This document shows positions 1 to 6,597 of a DNA stretch of 50,433 bases, in pieces (the stretch's first letter is position 1; each line of letters starts with the position of its first letter). The stretch spans positions 1 to 50,433 of the forward strand of contig CAMEPD010000007.1 in NCBI GenBank assembly GCA_945931475.1, in the 5' to 3' direction. The position numbers and the translations under genes were made by a program. The notes beneath the pieces were generated by a model, which was not told the DNA's origin, ran no database searches, and saw nothing but the letters and a program-made list of their open reading frames with translations. The stretch comes from an uncultured Muribaculaceae bacterium (lineage in GTDB: Bacteria > Bacteroidota > Bacteroidia > Bacteroidales > Muribaculaceae).

Positions 1-17
1 TTCTCCTCTCTCTCCAG

Positions 18-91
18 CGGTGCGGACGAGACTCGAACTCGCGACCCCCTGCGTGACAGGCAGGTATTCTAACCAGCTGAACTACCGCACC
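18..91 (-). tRNA. tRNA-Asp (anticodon GTC)
   Basis: The reverse strand folds as a 74-nt tRNA. The 7-bp acceptor stem pairs GGTGCGG (bases 85-91) with CCGCACC (19-25), and base 18 gives discriminator G, as expected for Asp. The anticodon loop is CTGTCAC, reading GTC. The T arm contains GTTCGAGTC. CCA is not encoded. A Bacteroidota-type promoter lies just upstream at 132-163. The transcript runs off the window edge, so further tRNAs may follow. Confidence 0.95.
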
Positions 92-131
92 AGATTTGAA
101 GTAGGCAATCGATGTTTCCCGATTGCGAGTG

Positions 132-163
132 CAAAGTTAAGGCCAATATTTGAACTGTGCAAA
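132..163 (-). promoter_or_regulatory. Promoter of tRNA-Asp
   Basis: On the reverse strand, TTTG (160-163) is followed after exactly 20 bases by TAACTTTG (132-139). This matches the Bacteroidota -33/-7 consensus TTTG-N19-21-TAnnTTTG. It sits about 40 bp upstream of the tRNA 5' end. Confidence 0.7.
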
Positions 164-387
164 TTTTCGGCCAAAAAAATTTCATATTTTTACTCCGAAT
201 TTCGCCAAAATTCAGCCGTCGGCGTTTTTGCGCCCTATTTTTCAGAGTTTTATGTATTATCGGTCGGCCGGAAATTTTTTAAACAGCCTCTTATTCCGTA
301 TCTTTATGGCGAAATTTTTTTACCCGGGTGCAACTATCGGGGGAAATCTGCGTCATACTGCATAGAAAACCGATTACAGAATCACCG
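164..387. other. A+T-rich intergenic region between tRNA-Asp and the sigma factor gene
   Basis: I see no coding sequence here; translations lack family features. It holds a TTAAACAGCCTCT motif at 279-291 that recurs near 2403-2412 and, in variant form, at 5497-5505. A near-consensus TATCTTTA at about 299-306 could be the -7 box of the sigma factor gene, but no good -33 element is visible. Confidence 0.4.
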
Positions 388-879
388 ATGTCAGACAGAG
401 ACACCAAAACCGAATCGTTCCTGCAGGCTATTGACCGCTACAGTGGCATCATCGCCAAGGTGTGCTACTACTACGCCAACAGCCGCGAGGAGTATGATGA
501 CCTGCGTCAGGAGGCCATGGTGTGCCTGTGGCAGGGCTGGGAGAAGTTCCGCGGCGACGCGGCGCTGTCGACCTGGATTTACCGGGTGTGCCTCAACGCG
601 TGTGTGTCGTCGTTTCGCTCCAACCGTAAGAATGCCTCGAACATTCCGCTGGAGACTGTCAGCGACCTGGCCGGCGACGATGCCGACCGTGCGGCGATGC
701 TCACCGAGATGCACGCCCTTATCAGCCGGCTGAGTCCGCGCGAGAAGGCCGTCATACTCCTCTGGCTCGACAATTATCCCTACGACACAATCGCCGAGAT
801 GATGGGTGTGCCGCGCAACACGGTGGCGTCGTGGATCAAACGCATCAAGGAGAAGCTTGTGGCTCTGTCGAATCAATGA
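388..879 (+). CDS. ECF-type RNA polymerase sigma factor (sigma-70 family)
   Basis: A 163-aa protein with the two-domain layout of ECF sigma factors. Region 2 covers about residues 10-75, with YDDLRQEAMVCLWQGW as the core-binding helix and STWIYRVCLNACVS. Region 4 covers about 105-160, with LSPREKAVILLW and a final helix-turn-helix (IAEMMGVPRNTVASWIKRIKEKL). It should direct core polymerase to a small regulon. I chose the ATG at 388 because the sigma domain begins right after it; an upstream in-frame ATG at 328 would add an atypical leader. The stop overlaps an ATG (876) of the next gene, suggesting coupling. The neighbour is a membrane protein, not a recognisable zinc-binding anti-sigma factor. 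Confidence 0.88.
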   Translation: MSDRDTKTESFLQAIDRYSGIIAKVCYYYANSREEYDDLRQEAMVCLWQGWEKFRGDAALSTWIYRVCLNACVSSFRSNRKNASNIPLETVSDLAGDDADRAAMLTEMHALISRLSPREKAVILLWLDNYPYDTIAEMMGVPRNTVASWIKRIKEKLVALSNQ

Positions 880-902
880 TTCTCGCCCTTAAAACGAAAG
901 CT

Positions 903-1487
903 ATGGCAACAGATTTTGACAACATACGCGACCGCTGGAGCGCTGCTAACAGCCGACTCGACCGCCTCGACAGCGAGGTGAAGGAGATGGGTCGCAAAAT
1001 TACTGACAACCGCATCACTACGGCGCGTCAGCGGCTTATACGCAAGCTCACGCGCATGGCGATAATTTCGGTCGTAATGATTGTGGTGTGGCTTCCTTAC
1101 TGCCTGTGCTCGGAGATATTCGCCCCCGGCGGATGGCGCCTGGCTATGGCGATTGTGGGTATGGTGTTCTTCGTCACGGCCGCCGGCCTTGACTGGAATC
1201 TGTTGTATCGCCTGAAGGGTACCGACCCGGCGGCGCTGCCGGTCAACGAGGTGGCGCTGCGCACACGCGCCATCAAGAAGATGCACCTGCTGTCAATAGC
1301 CATACTCGCGCCTATGGCTGCCTGCACGATATGGCTGCTGATAATGAGCCTGCCGACCGACGAGACCGTGCGTACCGAGCTGCTTGTGTCGTTGGGCGCC
1401 GGGGCTGCGATCGGCCTGGCGATAGGTCTGCGGATACTGCGGGGTATGCTGCGCGATTACCGGCAGATTATCGACGATTTCGACTGA
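903..1487 (+). CDS. Four-helix membrane protein coupled to the sigma factor
   Basis: A 194-aa protein of no family I recognise. The N-terminal ~55 residues are charged and helical (DRWSAANSRLDRLDSEVKEM), possibly a short coiled coil in the cytoplasm. Four hydrophobic segments follow, near residues 55-75, 83-103, 140-160 and 168-185. The in-frame ATG at 876 overlaps the sigma factor stop (ATGA) and would add nine residues; I prefer 903 because AAAG precedes it, but either is possible. By position it could sense envelope state and restrain the sigma factor, as many sigma-linked membrane proteins do, but no anti-sigma motif is visible, so that role is inference only. Confidence 0.7.
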   Translation: MATDFDNIRDRWSAANSRLDRLDSEVKEMGRKITDNRITTARQRLIRKLTRMAIISVVMIVVWLPYCLCSEIFAPGGWRLAMAIVGMVFFVTAAGLDWNLLYRLKGTDPAALPVNEVALRTRAIKKMHLLSIAILAPMAACTIWLLIMSLPTDETVRTELLVSLGAGAAIGLAIGLRILRGMLRDYRQIIDDFD

Positions 1488-1503
1488 CCTCCGGCCGGGG
1501 TGG

Positions 1504-2277
1504 TTATTTGTACTTGTTGTAAGCGCGGGCCATGCGGGTATGGTAGCCGCGGGCGCGGGCCGACGCACCGTTGTATTTCAGGGCGAACCCGAGCCAGTTC
1601 TTTTTGCGCAGGTCGTCGACCATGCCGAAGTGCTCAATGAAGCGGGCGAACATCTCGAGCTGCGAGCGTTCCGACTTGCACATCTCGGCCTCGAACTCCT
1701 GAGGCGAGGCATAGCCCATCGGTTTCCAGTTGAATCCGCCTATCTGAAACATCCCCCAGAATGTACCTTCGATGGCGGCGGCGGAATTGATTGACTTTGC
1801 GGCGTCGAGACGTGCCTGCTGTCCGGCCTGCTGCGAGCCGTATTTGCGTATGTTCGGGCGCGCGAAAATCACGGGGTGCGACCGCTGCGCGGCCGAGAGC
1901 GACACGCCGTACTTCTTGGCTGCGCGGCGGTACATGCTCAGATCGAAATTGATTATGGGTTTGCCGGGAGCCCAGAACCCCTTGTGGGCGATACCGGCCT
2001 CTATCTCCACCACGGCTTTTATTGCGGCCGGCTCGATGCCTAATTCGTCGGCCACCTGGCGGTAGTCCTCCTCGGTGAGGGTCTCCCATTTCGAATTGGG
2101 ATTGACTGTTTCGGGGCCGGGCACCGGGTGGATGCCTATCAGCGCCGAATCGACCCACGCCTGCGGATTCACCACGTCCATATCGGGGACGAATTCATCG
2201 GGACGAACGTCGGGATTCTGTGCTGTAAGCGGCATCGCCACCAGCGACAGCGGTAGTGCAATAATCCAATTTTTCAT
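1504..2277 (-). CDS. Secreted N-acetylmuramidase-family protein (DUF3380-like)
   Basis: A 257-aa protein starting MKNWIIALPLSLVAMPLTAQ, a clear signal peptide, so it is exported. The rest matches the N-acetylmuramidase (DUF3380) family: VVEIEAG carries the expected catalytic Glu near the domain start, followed by the family blocks FWAPGKPIINFD, AAAIEGTFWGMFQIGGFNW, QLEMFARFIEH and ALKYNGASARARGYHTRMARAYNKY. It probably cleaves peptidoglycan in cell-wall turnover or phage-like lysis. An upstream in-frame start at 2340 would spoil the signal peptide and is rejected. The family is common in phage endolysins, but no phage genes are nearby. Two hairpins (2353-2431) separate it from pepD upstream. 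Confidence 0.85.
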   Translation of the reverse strand: MKNWIIALPLSLVAMPLTAQNPDVRPDEFVPDMDVVNPQAWVDSALIGIHPVPGPETVNPNSKWETLTEEDYRQVADELGIEPAAIKAVVEIEAGIAHKGFWAPGKPIINFDLSMYRRAAKKYGVSLSAAQRSHPVIFARPNIRKYGSQQAGQQARLDAAKSINSAAAIEGTFWGMFQIGGFNWKPMGYASPQEFEAEMCKSERSQLEMFARFIEHFGMVDDLRKKNWLGFALKYNGASARARGYHTRMARAYNKYK

Positions 2278-2352
2278 GACAATATGATGATATGGAGCGC
2301 TTTGCTGTGATACTGAGGAAGTTAACAAGAACGTCGGCAAGCAAAGAAAAGT

Positions 2353-2388
2353 GCCGGTGACGAGCGGGGTTGACCGGTCGTCACCGGC
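2353..2388 (-). terminator. Hairpin terminator downstream of pepD
   Basis: A perfect 11-bp inverted repeat (GCCGGTGACGA at 2353-2363, its complement at 2378-2388) with a 14-nt loop. On the reverse strand it is followed by ACTTTTCTTTG, a weak U-rich tail. It lies 90 bp past the pepD stop and about 75 bp before the muramidase start, so it probably ends the pepD transcript. Confidence 0.6.
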
Positions 2389-2401
2389 ATTTATTAATTT
2401 A

Positions 2402-2435
2402 GAGGCTGTTTAACATTTATTTTTAAACAGCTTCT
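2402..2435. repeat. Short inverted repeat containing the AGAGGCTGTTTAA motif
   Basis: GCTGTTTA (2405-2412) and its complement (2424-2431) form an 8-bp stem, extendable by about three pairs including a G-U. It could be a second terminator for pepD. The left arm shares AGAGGCTGTTTAA with sites at 279-291 and, in a variant, 5497-5505, so it may instead be the paired ends of a vanished insertion element. Confidence 0.5.
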
Positions 2436-2479
2436 TAAGGTACTTTTACCGAAGAATGAGAATCATAATGTCTCATCGG

Positions 2480-3940
2480 TTACTTTCCCTCTTCGGCAAT
2501 CTTCTCGAGGGTGCGGGTCAGCTGCCCCCAGAAGCGCTCAACGGCGGGGATGTGCATACGCTCTGACGGCGAGTGCACGTCCTTCAGGGTCGGGCCGAAC
2601 GACACCATGTCGAGTTCGGGATAGTTCTGTTTGAACAGCGCGCACTCCAGGCCGGCGTGGATGGCCTTGATGGCGGGTTTCACACCGTAGAGCTCCTCGT
2701 AGGCTTCGCCGGCGAGTTTCATCACGTGCGAGTCGAGGTTGGGCGACCATGCGGGGTATCCGTCGCCGTGCTCCACAGTGGCGTCAGCCAGCAGGAACAC
2801 CGACTCAACCATGTTGGCGATGTCGTACTTGCGCGAGTCGACGCACGAACGCTGCGAAGTGGTTACCACAATCTTGCCGTCGGCGGGCATCTTTACAGAG
2901 GCCAGGTTGGTCGACGATTCTACCAGGCCCTCCATGTCGCGGCTCATCGACATTACGCCGTGAGGACAGCCGTAAAGCGCCAGCACCAGGTTGCGCGAGG
3001 TCTTGTGGTCGATGGTGAAGTCGGGTTTGTCGACCGAGTCGAGCGACAGTTTCATGTTGACTTCCAAGCCTTTGTATTCGTTCTCGATGTCAGCTGCGAA
3101 GCTGTTGAAGGCGATGCGTACCTCCTCCTTGTGACGGGTGTCGACGCCGAACACCACATGAGCTGCGCGCGGAATGGCGTTGCGCAGGTTGCCGCCGTCG
3201 ATTTCGCTGATTGCCACCTCGTGCTTCTTCATAAGGGAGAAGAGGAAGCGTGCCACCAGCTTGTTGGCGTTGGCGCGGCCCAGATGAATGTCGCCGCCTG
3301 AGTGACCGCCCAGGCCGTCGCGAACGTCGAACTTGAAGTAGTGGAAATCACCGGGAGCCATCGAACGGTCGTAGGTGAAGGTGGCCACCGTGTCGATACC
3401 ACCGGCGCAGCCTACGAAAATTTCGGCGTCATCCTCCGAGTCGAGGTTGATGAGTACCGTGCCCTTGAGCTCGCCCTTCTTCAGACCGTTGGCGCCGGTC
3501 ATGCCGGTCTCCTCGTCCACGGTGATGAGGGCCTCCAGGGGGCCGTGAACCAGTTTGTCGTCGGACAACACAGCCAGTGCTGCGGCCACGCCGATACCGT
3601 TGTCAGCGCCAAGGGTGGTGCCGTTGGCGCGTACCCATTCACCGTCTACGATAGTCTCGATGGGCATGGTCTCGAAGTCGAAACCCTTGTGGTCGCTCTC
3701 GCAGACCATATCCATGTGGCCCTGCAGAATCACCGTCTTGGCGTTCTCGTAGCCGGGAGTGGCTCCCTTGCGCAGGATAACGTTACCGACCTGGTCGGCG
3801 TGAGCGTCGATGCCGTGCTTCTTGGCGAAATCTAGAATGAACTGACGGATTTTCTCCTCCTTCTTCGAGGGACGGGGAATCTTGGTAATCTGGTCGAAGA
3901 TTTCGAAAACCTCCTTGGGTTGAAGATCTTTTACTTCCAT
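2480..3940 (-). CDS. pepD: Cytosolic beta-Ala-His / nonspecific dipeptidase PepD
   Basis: A 486-aa M20-family metallopeptidase of full length. Zinc-site blocks are visible in order: ILQGHMDMV (His/Asp), TTLGADNGIGVA (bridging Asp), TVDEETGMTGA (general base Glu-Glu pair), LINLDSEDD and GGHSGGDIHLGRANA; the last zinc His is in the C-terminal region (IHAGLECALF, DVHSPSERMHI). It hydrolyses dipeptides in the cytoplasm to free amino acids. MEVKDLQPKEVFEIFDQI is the usual N-terminus of this family and supports the start. It is monocistronic by appearance, with hairpins downstream. Confidence 0.95.
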   Translation of the reverse strand: MEVKDLQPKEVFEIFDQITKIPRPSKKEEKIRQFILDFAKKHGIDAHADQVGNVILRKGATPGYENAKTVILQGHMDMVCESDHKGFDFETMPIETIVDGEWVRANGTTLGADNGIGVAAALAVLSDDKLVHGPLEALITVDEETGMTGANGLKKGELKGTVLINLDSEDDAEIFVGCAGGIDTVATFTYDRSMAPGDFHYFKFDVRDGLGGHSGGDIHLGRANANKLVARFLFSLMKKHEVAISEIDGGNLRNAIPRAAHVVFGVDTRHKEEVRIAFNSFAADIENEYKGLEVNMKLSLDSVDKPDFTIDHKTSRNLVLALYGCPHGVMSMSRDMEGLVESSTNLASVKMPADGKIVVTTSQRSCVDSRKYDIANMVESVFLLADATVEHGDGYPAWSPNLDSHVMKLAGEAYEELYGVKPAIKAIHAGLECALFKQNYPELDMVSFGPTLKDVHSPSERMHIPAVERFWGQLTRTLEKIAEEGK

Positions 3941-4076
3941 AATATTTATAGAATAAATGTAGTGTTAATCTCTTAAATCTCGTTTTTGAAACTAAAATTC
4001 TGTTAAAAACGCCGTTTTAACGAGCCTAAGTTACAAAATAAAATTGAAAGTAGGCGAAAAATCGTGGTAACTTTCT

Positions 4077-4084
4077 TAAATTTG
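4077..4084 (+). promoter_or_regulatory. Possible -7 box upstream of the small membrane protein gene
   Basis: TAAATTTG exactly fits TAnnTTTG and lies 23 bp before the ATG at 4107. No good TTG/TTTG is seen 19-21 bp upstream, so the call is tentative. Confidence 0.4.
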
Positions 4085-4106
4085 CGCACAAATTAACCCG
4101 AAACCG

Positions 4107-4322
4107 ATGAAAACTTTGCTGTTGTCACTCGCCCTTCTGGTCGTAGCCGTCATACTGATGGGGGTGAATGTGCTTTTCCGCAAAGGCAGAAGTTTCCCGT
4201 CGGGGCATGCGCACGACCTGGCCGACATACCACGCCGACAGGAGACGTTGCGCCGGGAAATTGACCTTAAACGCCGGCACAGTGGCGAACCATCAATCAC
4301 AGAAAAAAATAAAACAACATAA
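4107..4322 (+). CDS. Small single-span membrane protein, conserved in Bacteroidales
   Basis: 71 aa. Residues 1-24 form a hydrophobic helix (MKTLLLSLALLVVAVILMGV), followed by FRKGRSFPSGHAHDL and a basic tail. This resembles a widespread Bacteroidales family of small proteins of unknown function, which share the N-terminal helix and an FxxGxxFPxxH-type segment. The usual family tail carries cysteines; this one does not. It lies 24 bp upstream of the OmpH-like gene in the same direction, so the two may be cotranscribed. The function is unknown. Confidence 0.7.
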   Translation: MKTLLLSLALLVVAVILMGVNVLFRKGRSFPSGHAHDLADIPRRQETLRREIDLKRRHSGEPSITEKNKTT

Positions 4323-4346
4323 AAATCTGTACAGATTAACCTTAAA

Positions 4347-5000
4347 ATGAAAAAATCTGCTTTAGCTGTTGCCGTTCTGGCCCTTTCCCTCTCATTCGCA
4401 AGCTGCTCGAACGACAACGCAAACGACAAAAAGGATGCCAGCAAGGAACCGGCCAAAACCGAGAAAGCCAAGGTAGAAGGCGACACCTTCGCTCCCACCA
4501 CCAACATACGTTACTACAACATGGACTCGGTGATGAGCAACTACGAAATGGTCAAAACCTTCAACGAAGTGAACCTGCGCACGATGACCGAGCTGCAGAA
4601 CGCTCAGTCGAGCCGCGAAGGCGAACTGCAGAACATGGCCAACAGCATTCAGCAGAAAATGCAGTCAAGCGGTTACCTCACCGAAGCCTCGTACAACGCC
4701 GATGTGTCGGCCCTCAACAAGAAACAGCAGGATGCCCAGAACTACCTCGGCGCACTGCAGGCCAAAGCACAGCAGGAAGCCCTCCGCCAGCAGGAAGTGT
4801 TCCTTGACTCGCTCAACAACTTCCTGGCACGCTACAACAAGGAGCATCACTACGACGCCATCCTCATCTACACCCCCGGCGAATACTTCAACCCCGCCAT
4901 GGACATTACCAAAGATGTAATCGACGGTCTGAACGCTTCCTATAAGAAAGCCGGCAAGACTGATGCCGCTCCCGCCAAAGCCGCCCCCGCCAAGAAGTAA
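4347..5000 (+). CDS. OmpH/Skp-family periplasmic chaperone-like lipoprotein
   Basis: A 217-aa protein with a lipoprotein signal (LSFASC, Cys near residue 20) and a charged linker. An OmpH/Skp-type domain follows from about residue 50: IRYYNMDSVMSNYEMVKTF, then a long Gln/Ala-rich helical hairpin (residues 85-165), and the closing strand YDAILIYTPGEYFNPAMDIT. The C-terminus is an Ala/Pro/Lys tail. The family binds unfolded outer-membrane proteins in the periplasm. The lipid anchor is a variation often seen in Bacteroidota. A 9-bp hairpin at 5035-5070 follows the stop. Confidence 0.85.
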   Translation: MKKSALAVAVLALSLSFASCSNDNANDKKDASKEPAKTEKAKVEGDTFAPTTNIRYYNMDSVMSNYEMVKTFNEVNLRTMTELQNAQSSREGELQNMANSIQQKMQSSGYLTEASYNADVSALNKKQQDAQNYLGALQAKAQQEALRQQEVFLDSLNNFLARYNKEHHYDAILIYTPGEYFNPAMDITKDVIDGLNASYKKAGKTDAAPAKAAPAKK

Positions 5001-5034
5001 TACCGGCCCCCGGTAGCCGCTGCATAACCAGACA

Positions 5035-5070
5035 CGAGGCCCGATTGCAGACCCCCTGTAACGGGCCTCG
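5035..5070 (+). terminator. Hairpin after the OmpH-like gene
   Basis: A perfect 9-bp inverted repeat (CGAGGCCCG at 5035-5043, its complement at 5062-5070) with an 18-nt loop, 34 bp past the stop. No U-tract follows (ACCTATATAG), so termination strength is uncertain. Confidence 0.5.
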
Positions 5071-5144
5071 ACCTATATAGCGCCCCGTATACCGGGAGGG
5101 GCCCTCATCCGCTACAACTCATTGATTTCCATATAACACTCTCT

Positions 5145-5342
5145 ATTAAATCGTTACACAAAATCGCATTATTGGCAATAGCCATATTTGCCGCCATCTC
5201 GTTCACTTCGTGCGACGACGATGAAGGATCAATCGTTTGGGATTTCACTCCGGTTACCGTCAAGATGGATGTAGTCGACGCTCAGGGCAACGACCTGCTC
5301 GACCCCGACACACCCGGAAACCTCCCCATCGTACTCCAATAA
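5145..5342 (+). pseudogene. Remnant of a lipoprotein gene (start codon lost, truncated)
   Basis: One frame reads KSLHKIALLAIAIFAAISFT then SCDDDEGS, a typical lipoprotein signal peptide with lipobox Cys. It continues IVWDFTPVTVKMDVVDAQGN and LLDPDTPG, and stops at 5340. The codon in the start position is ATT (5145), and no ATG, GTG or TTG lies upstream in frame. Bacteroidales have longer lipoproteins with a similar WDF..P..V...V.DAQGNDLL opening, so about two thirds of the gene appears to be missing. Either ATT is a rare functional start or, more likely, this is a dead fragment at the edge of a rearranged zone. Confidence 0.65.
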
Positions 5343-5370
5343 CTCCCCCGGTTTAAGCGGCAAGCATTAG

Positions 5371-5483
5371 CGACACGTTGCGAAAATTTGAGCGTCTTCA
5401 GAGTTGTCACTCTGTCACATAGCCCGTTATGTTCAATCGTTCACACTCATAATCCATCTCAAATTTTCGACCGGAACGTTTCG
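5371..5483. repeat. 113-bp inverted-repeat element (MITE-like or large hairpin)
   Basis: The ends CGACACGTT-CGAAAATTTGAG (5371-5392) and their imperfect complement (5458-5483) include a perfect 12-bp core (5381-5392 with 5458-5469) and a further block matching 8 of 9. A smaller hairpin, CAGAGT-TGTC-ACTCTG, sits inside at 5399-5414. No reading frame is present. It lies between the dead lipoprotein gene and the DpnI pseudogene, so it may be a non-autonomous transposon or an end of the imported segment. Confidence 0.5.
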
Positions 5484-5519
5484 TATTTATTTTTTTACAG
5501 CCTCTAAACCCTTTGCAGG

Positions 5520-6288
5520 ATGAATCTTATTTTAGATGATATAAAACAATATAAGAGTAAGTCTCAGCGAGCGAGAGTTATGACGGAGTCGTGGGTCGAG
5601 CATAATATGTTTTGCCCAATCTGTGGAAATCCTATGTTAGAGCATTATATTGCAAACCGTCCGGTAGCTGATTTCTTTTGCCCTCAGTGTAATGCTGATT
5701 ATGAACTGAAAAGTCAGGAGCGCAATTGTATTACTTTTAATGGTATTATTCCTGATGGTTGTTACTCAACAATGATAGAAAGAATAACATCCTTAAAAAA
5801 TCCGAATTTATTTATTCTTACTCATTATGATCAATTAGTAAACAATCTGATTTTTATACCAAATTCTTTTTATTCCGGAAATTATCATAAAACGACCGCC
5901 TTTAAAGGAGACAGCCCGACGAGCCGGATGGGTCGGATGCAATATTGATATTGGGAAAATCCCCCAAAATGCAAAAATATTCATTATAGCTGACGGACAT
6001 ATATCAGACCCCAAAAAGGTACATGAGAACTATAACAGAATTCTAAGTCTTAAAACTGACAAATTACAAAGCAGGGGTTGGCTTATCGATACGATGAATT
6101 GTATTAATAAGATTCAATCGGAGATATTTTCTCTTCGGGAGTTGTATTCTTTTGAGAATGCTTTAAAAATCAAGTACCCCAATAATAACTTCATAAAAGA
6201 CAAATTGAGGCAGCAACTACAAATTCTGAGAGATAAAGGGTTTATTGAGTTTGTATCTCCGGGTAATTATAAAAAAATAACTTTATGA
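5520..6288 (+). pseudogene. dpnI-like: DpnI-like restriction endonuclease gene, frameshifted
   Basis: The two pieces together match the modification-dependent endonuclease DpnI over its whole length (about 256 aa). The N-terminal piece (5520 to about 5875) has the CPxC zinc pair, NRPVADFFCPQCNADYELK (the PD-(D/E)XK-type site D...E-K) and the DGCYSTM block. After about 5875 the match continues in the +1 frame (PPLKETARRAGWVGCNID, then SRGWLIDTMNCINKI and KLRQQLQILRDKGFIEF, the C-terminal winged helix) to the stop at 6286. The original frame stops at 5946 after a nonsense tail. One inserted or two deleted bases near 5871-5880 explain this. The low G+C contrasts with neighbours, indicating horizontal origin. 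No methylase is adjacent, as expected for an enzyme cutting methylated GATC. Confidence 0.88.
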
Positions 6289-6410
6289 ACGAATATCTTT
6301 TTTATACGATGGAAGGTACAACAATAGCACCTAATAGAGACTTTGATTTGGAAAATTGTCAGATACTTGGTCGCTCTAAAGGTGACAGCAAAACGGAAGC
6401 GTGGCGCTGA
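6285..6410 (+). pseudogene. 5' fragment of a DpnD-like gene
   Basis: The ATG overlaps the DpnI stop (ATGA). The 41-codon frame reads MNEYLFYTMEGTTIAPNRDF, then DLENCQILGRSKGDS, resembling the N-terminus of the DpnD/PcfM-type small protein encoded next to dpnI in streptococcal DpnI loci (from memory of the family). The match ends near codon 36 where the A+T-rich DNA meets G+C-rich DNA. The last residues (KTEAWR) come from the antisense strand of the truncated esterase gene. It is certainly truncated. Confidence 0.65.
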
Positions 6411-6588
6411 TGCGGCGCCCCGGTTGCCCGAAGCCCCATACCTTTATGGGCTTGTTGCGCTGAAACATCATGTTGTTGCCGAAGAGTGTCGGCAGCCAGG
6501 TATCGGCTCCAGAGGTATCGGCTGCGCTTGCCGGCAGGAAACTTGCAAGTAATATCGCAGATAAAATGATGTTGAGCAGTGGTTTCAT
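6390..6588 (-). pseudogene. 5' fragment of a sialate O-acetylesterase gene
   Basis: The reverse-strand frame starts at 6588 with a signal peptide (MKPLLNIILSAILLASFLPASA), then DTWLPTLFGNNMMFQRNKPI and KVWGFGQPGRRISATL. LF.NNM.FQR..P..VWG...PG is the N-terminal signature of secreted sialate/carbohydrate O-acetylesterases of about 480-690 aa. After about 60 residues it runs into the DpnD-like fragment, losing the catalytic SGNH domain. It follows the glycosyltransferase gene on the same strand, so a host polysaccharide gene was cut here. Confidence 0.75.
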
Positions 6589-6597
6589 CAGGTAGAT

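Noticed and set aside
391-876. Long reverse-strand open frame over the sigma factor gene
   Set aside because: It is a shadow of the well-supported forward sigma factor and reads as low-complexity Arg/His-rich protein.
1504-2277. Prophage remnant suggested by the muramidase
   Set aside because: The protein has a signal peptide, and no structural, integrase or other phage genes surround it.
5520-6410. Active defence island
   Set aside because: The restriction gene is frameshifted, the following gene is truncated and no further defence genes adjoin.
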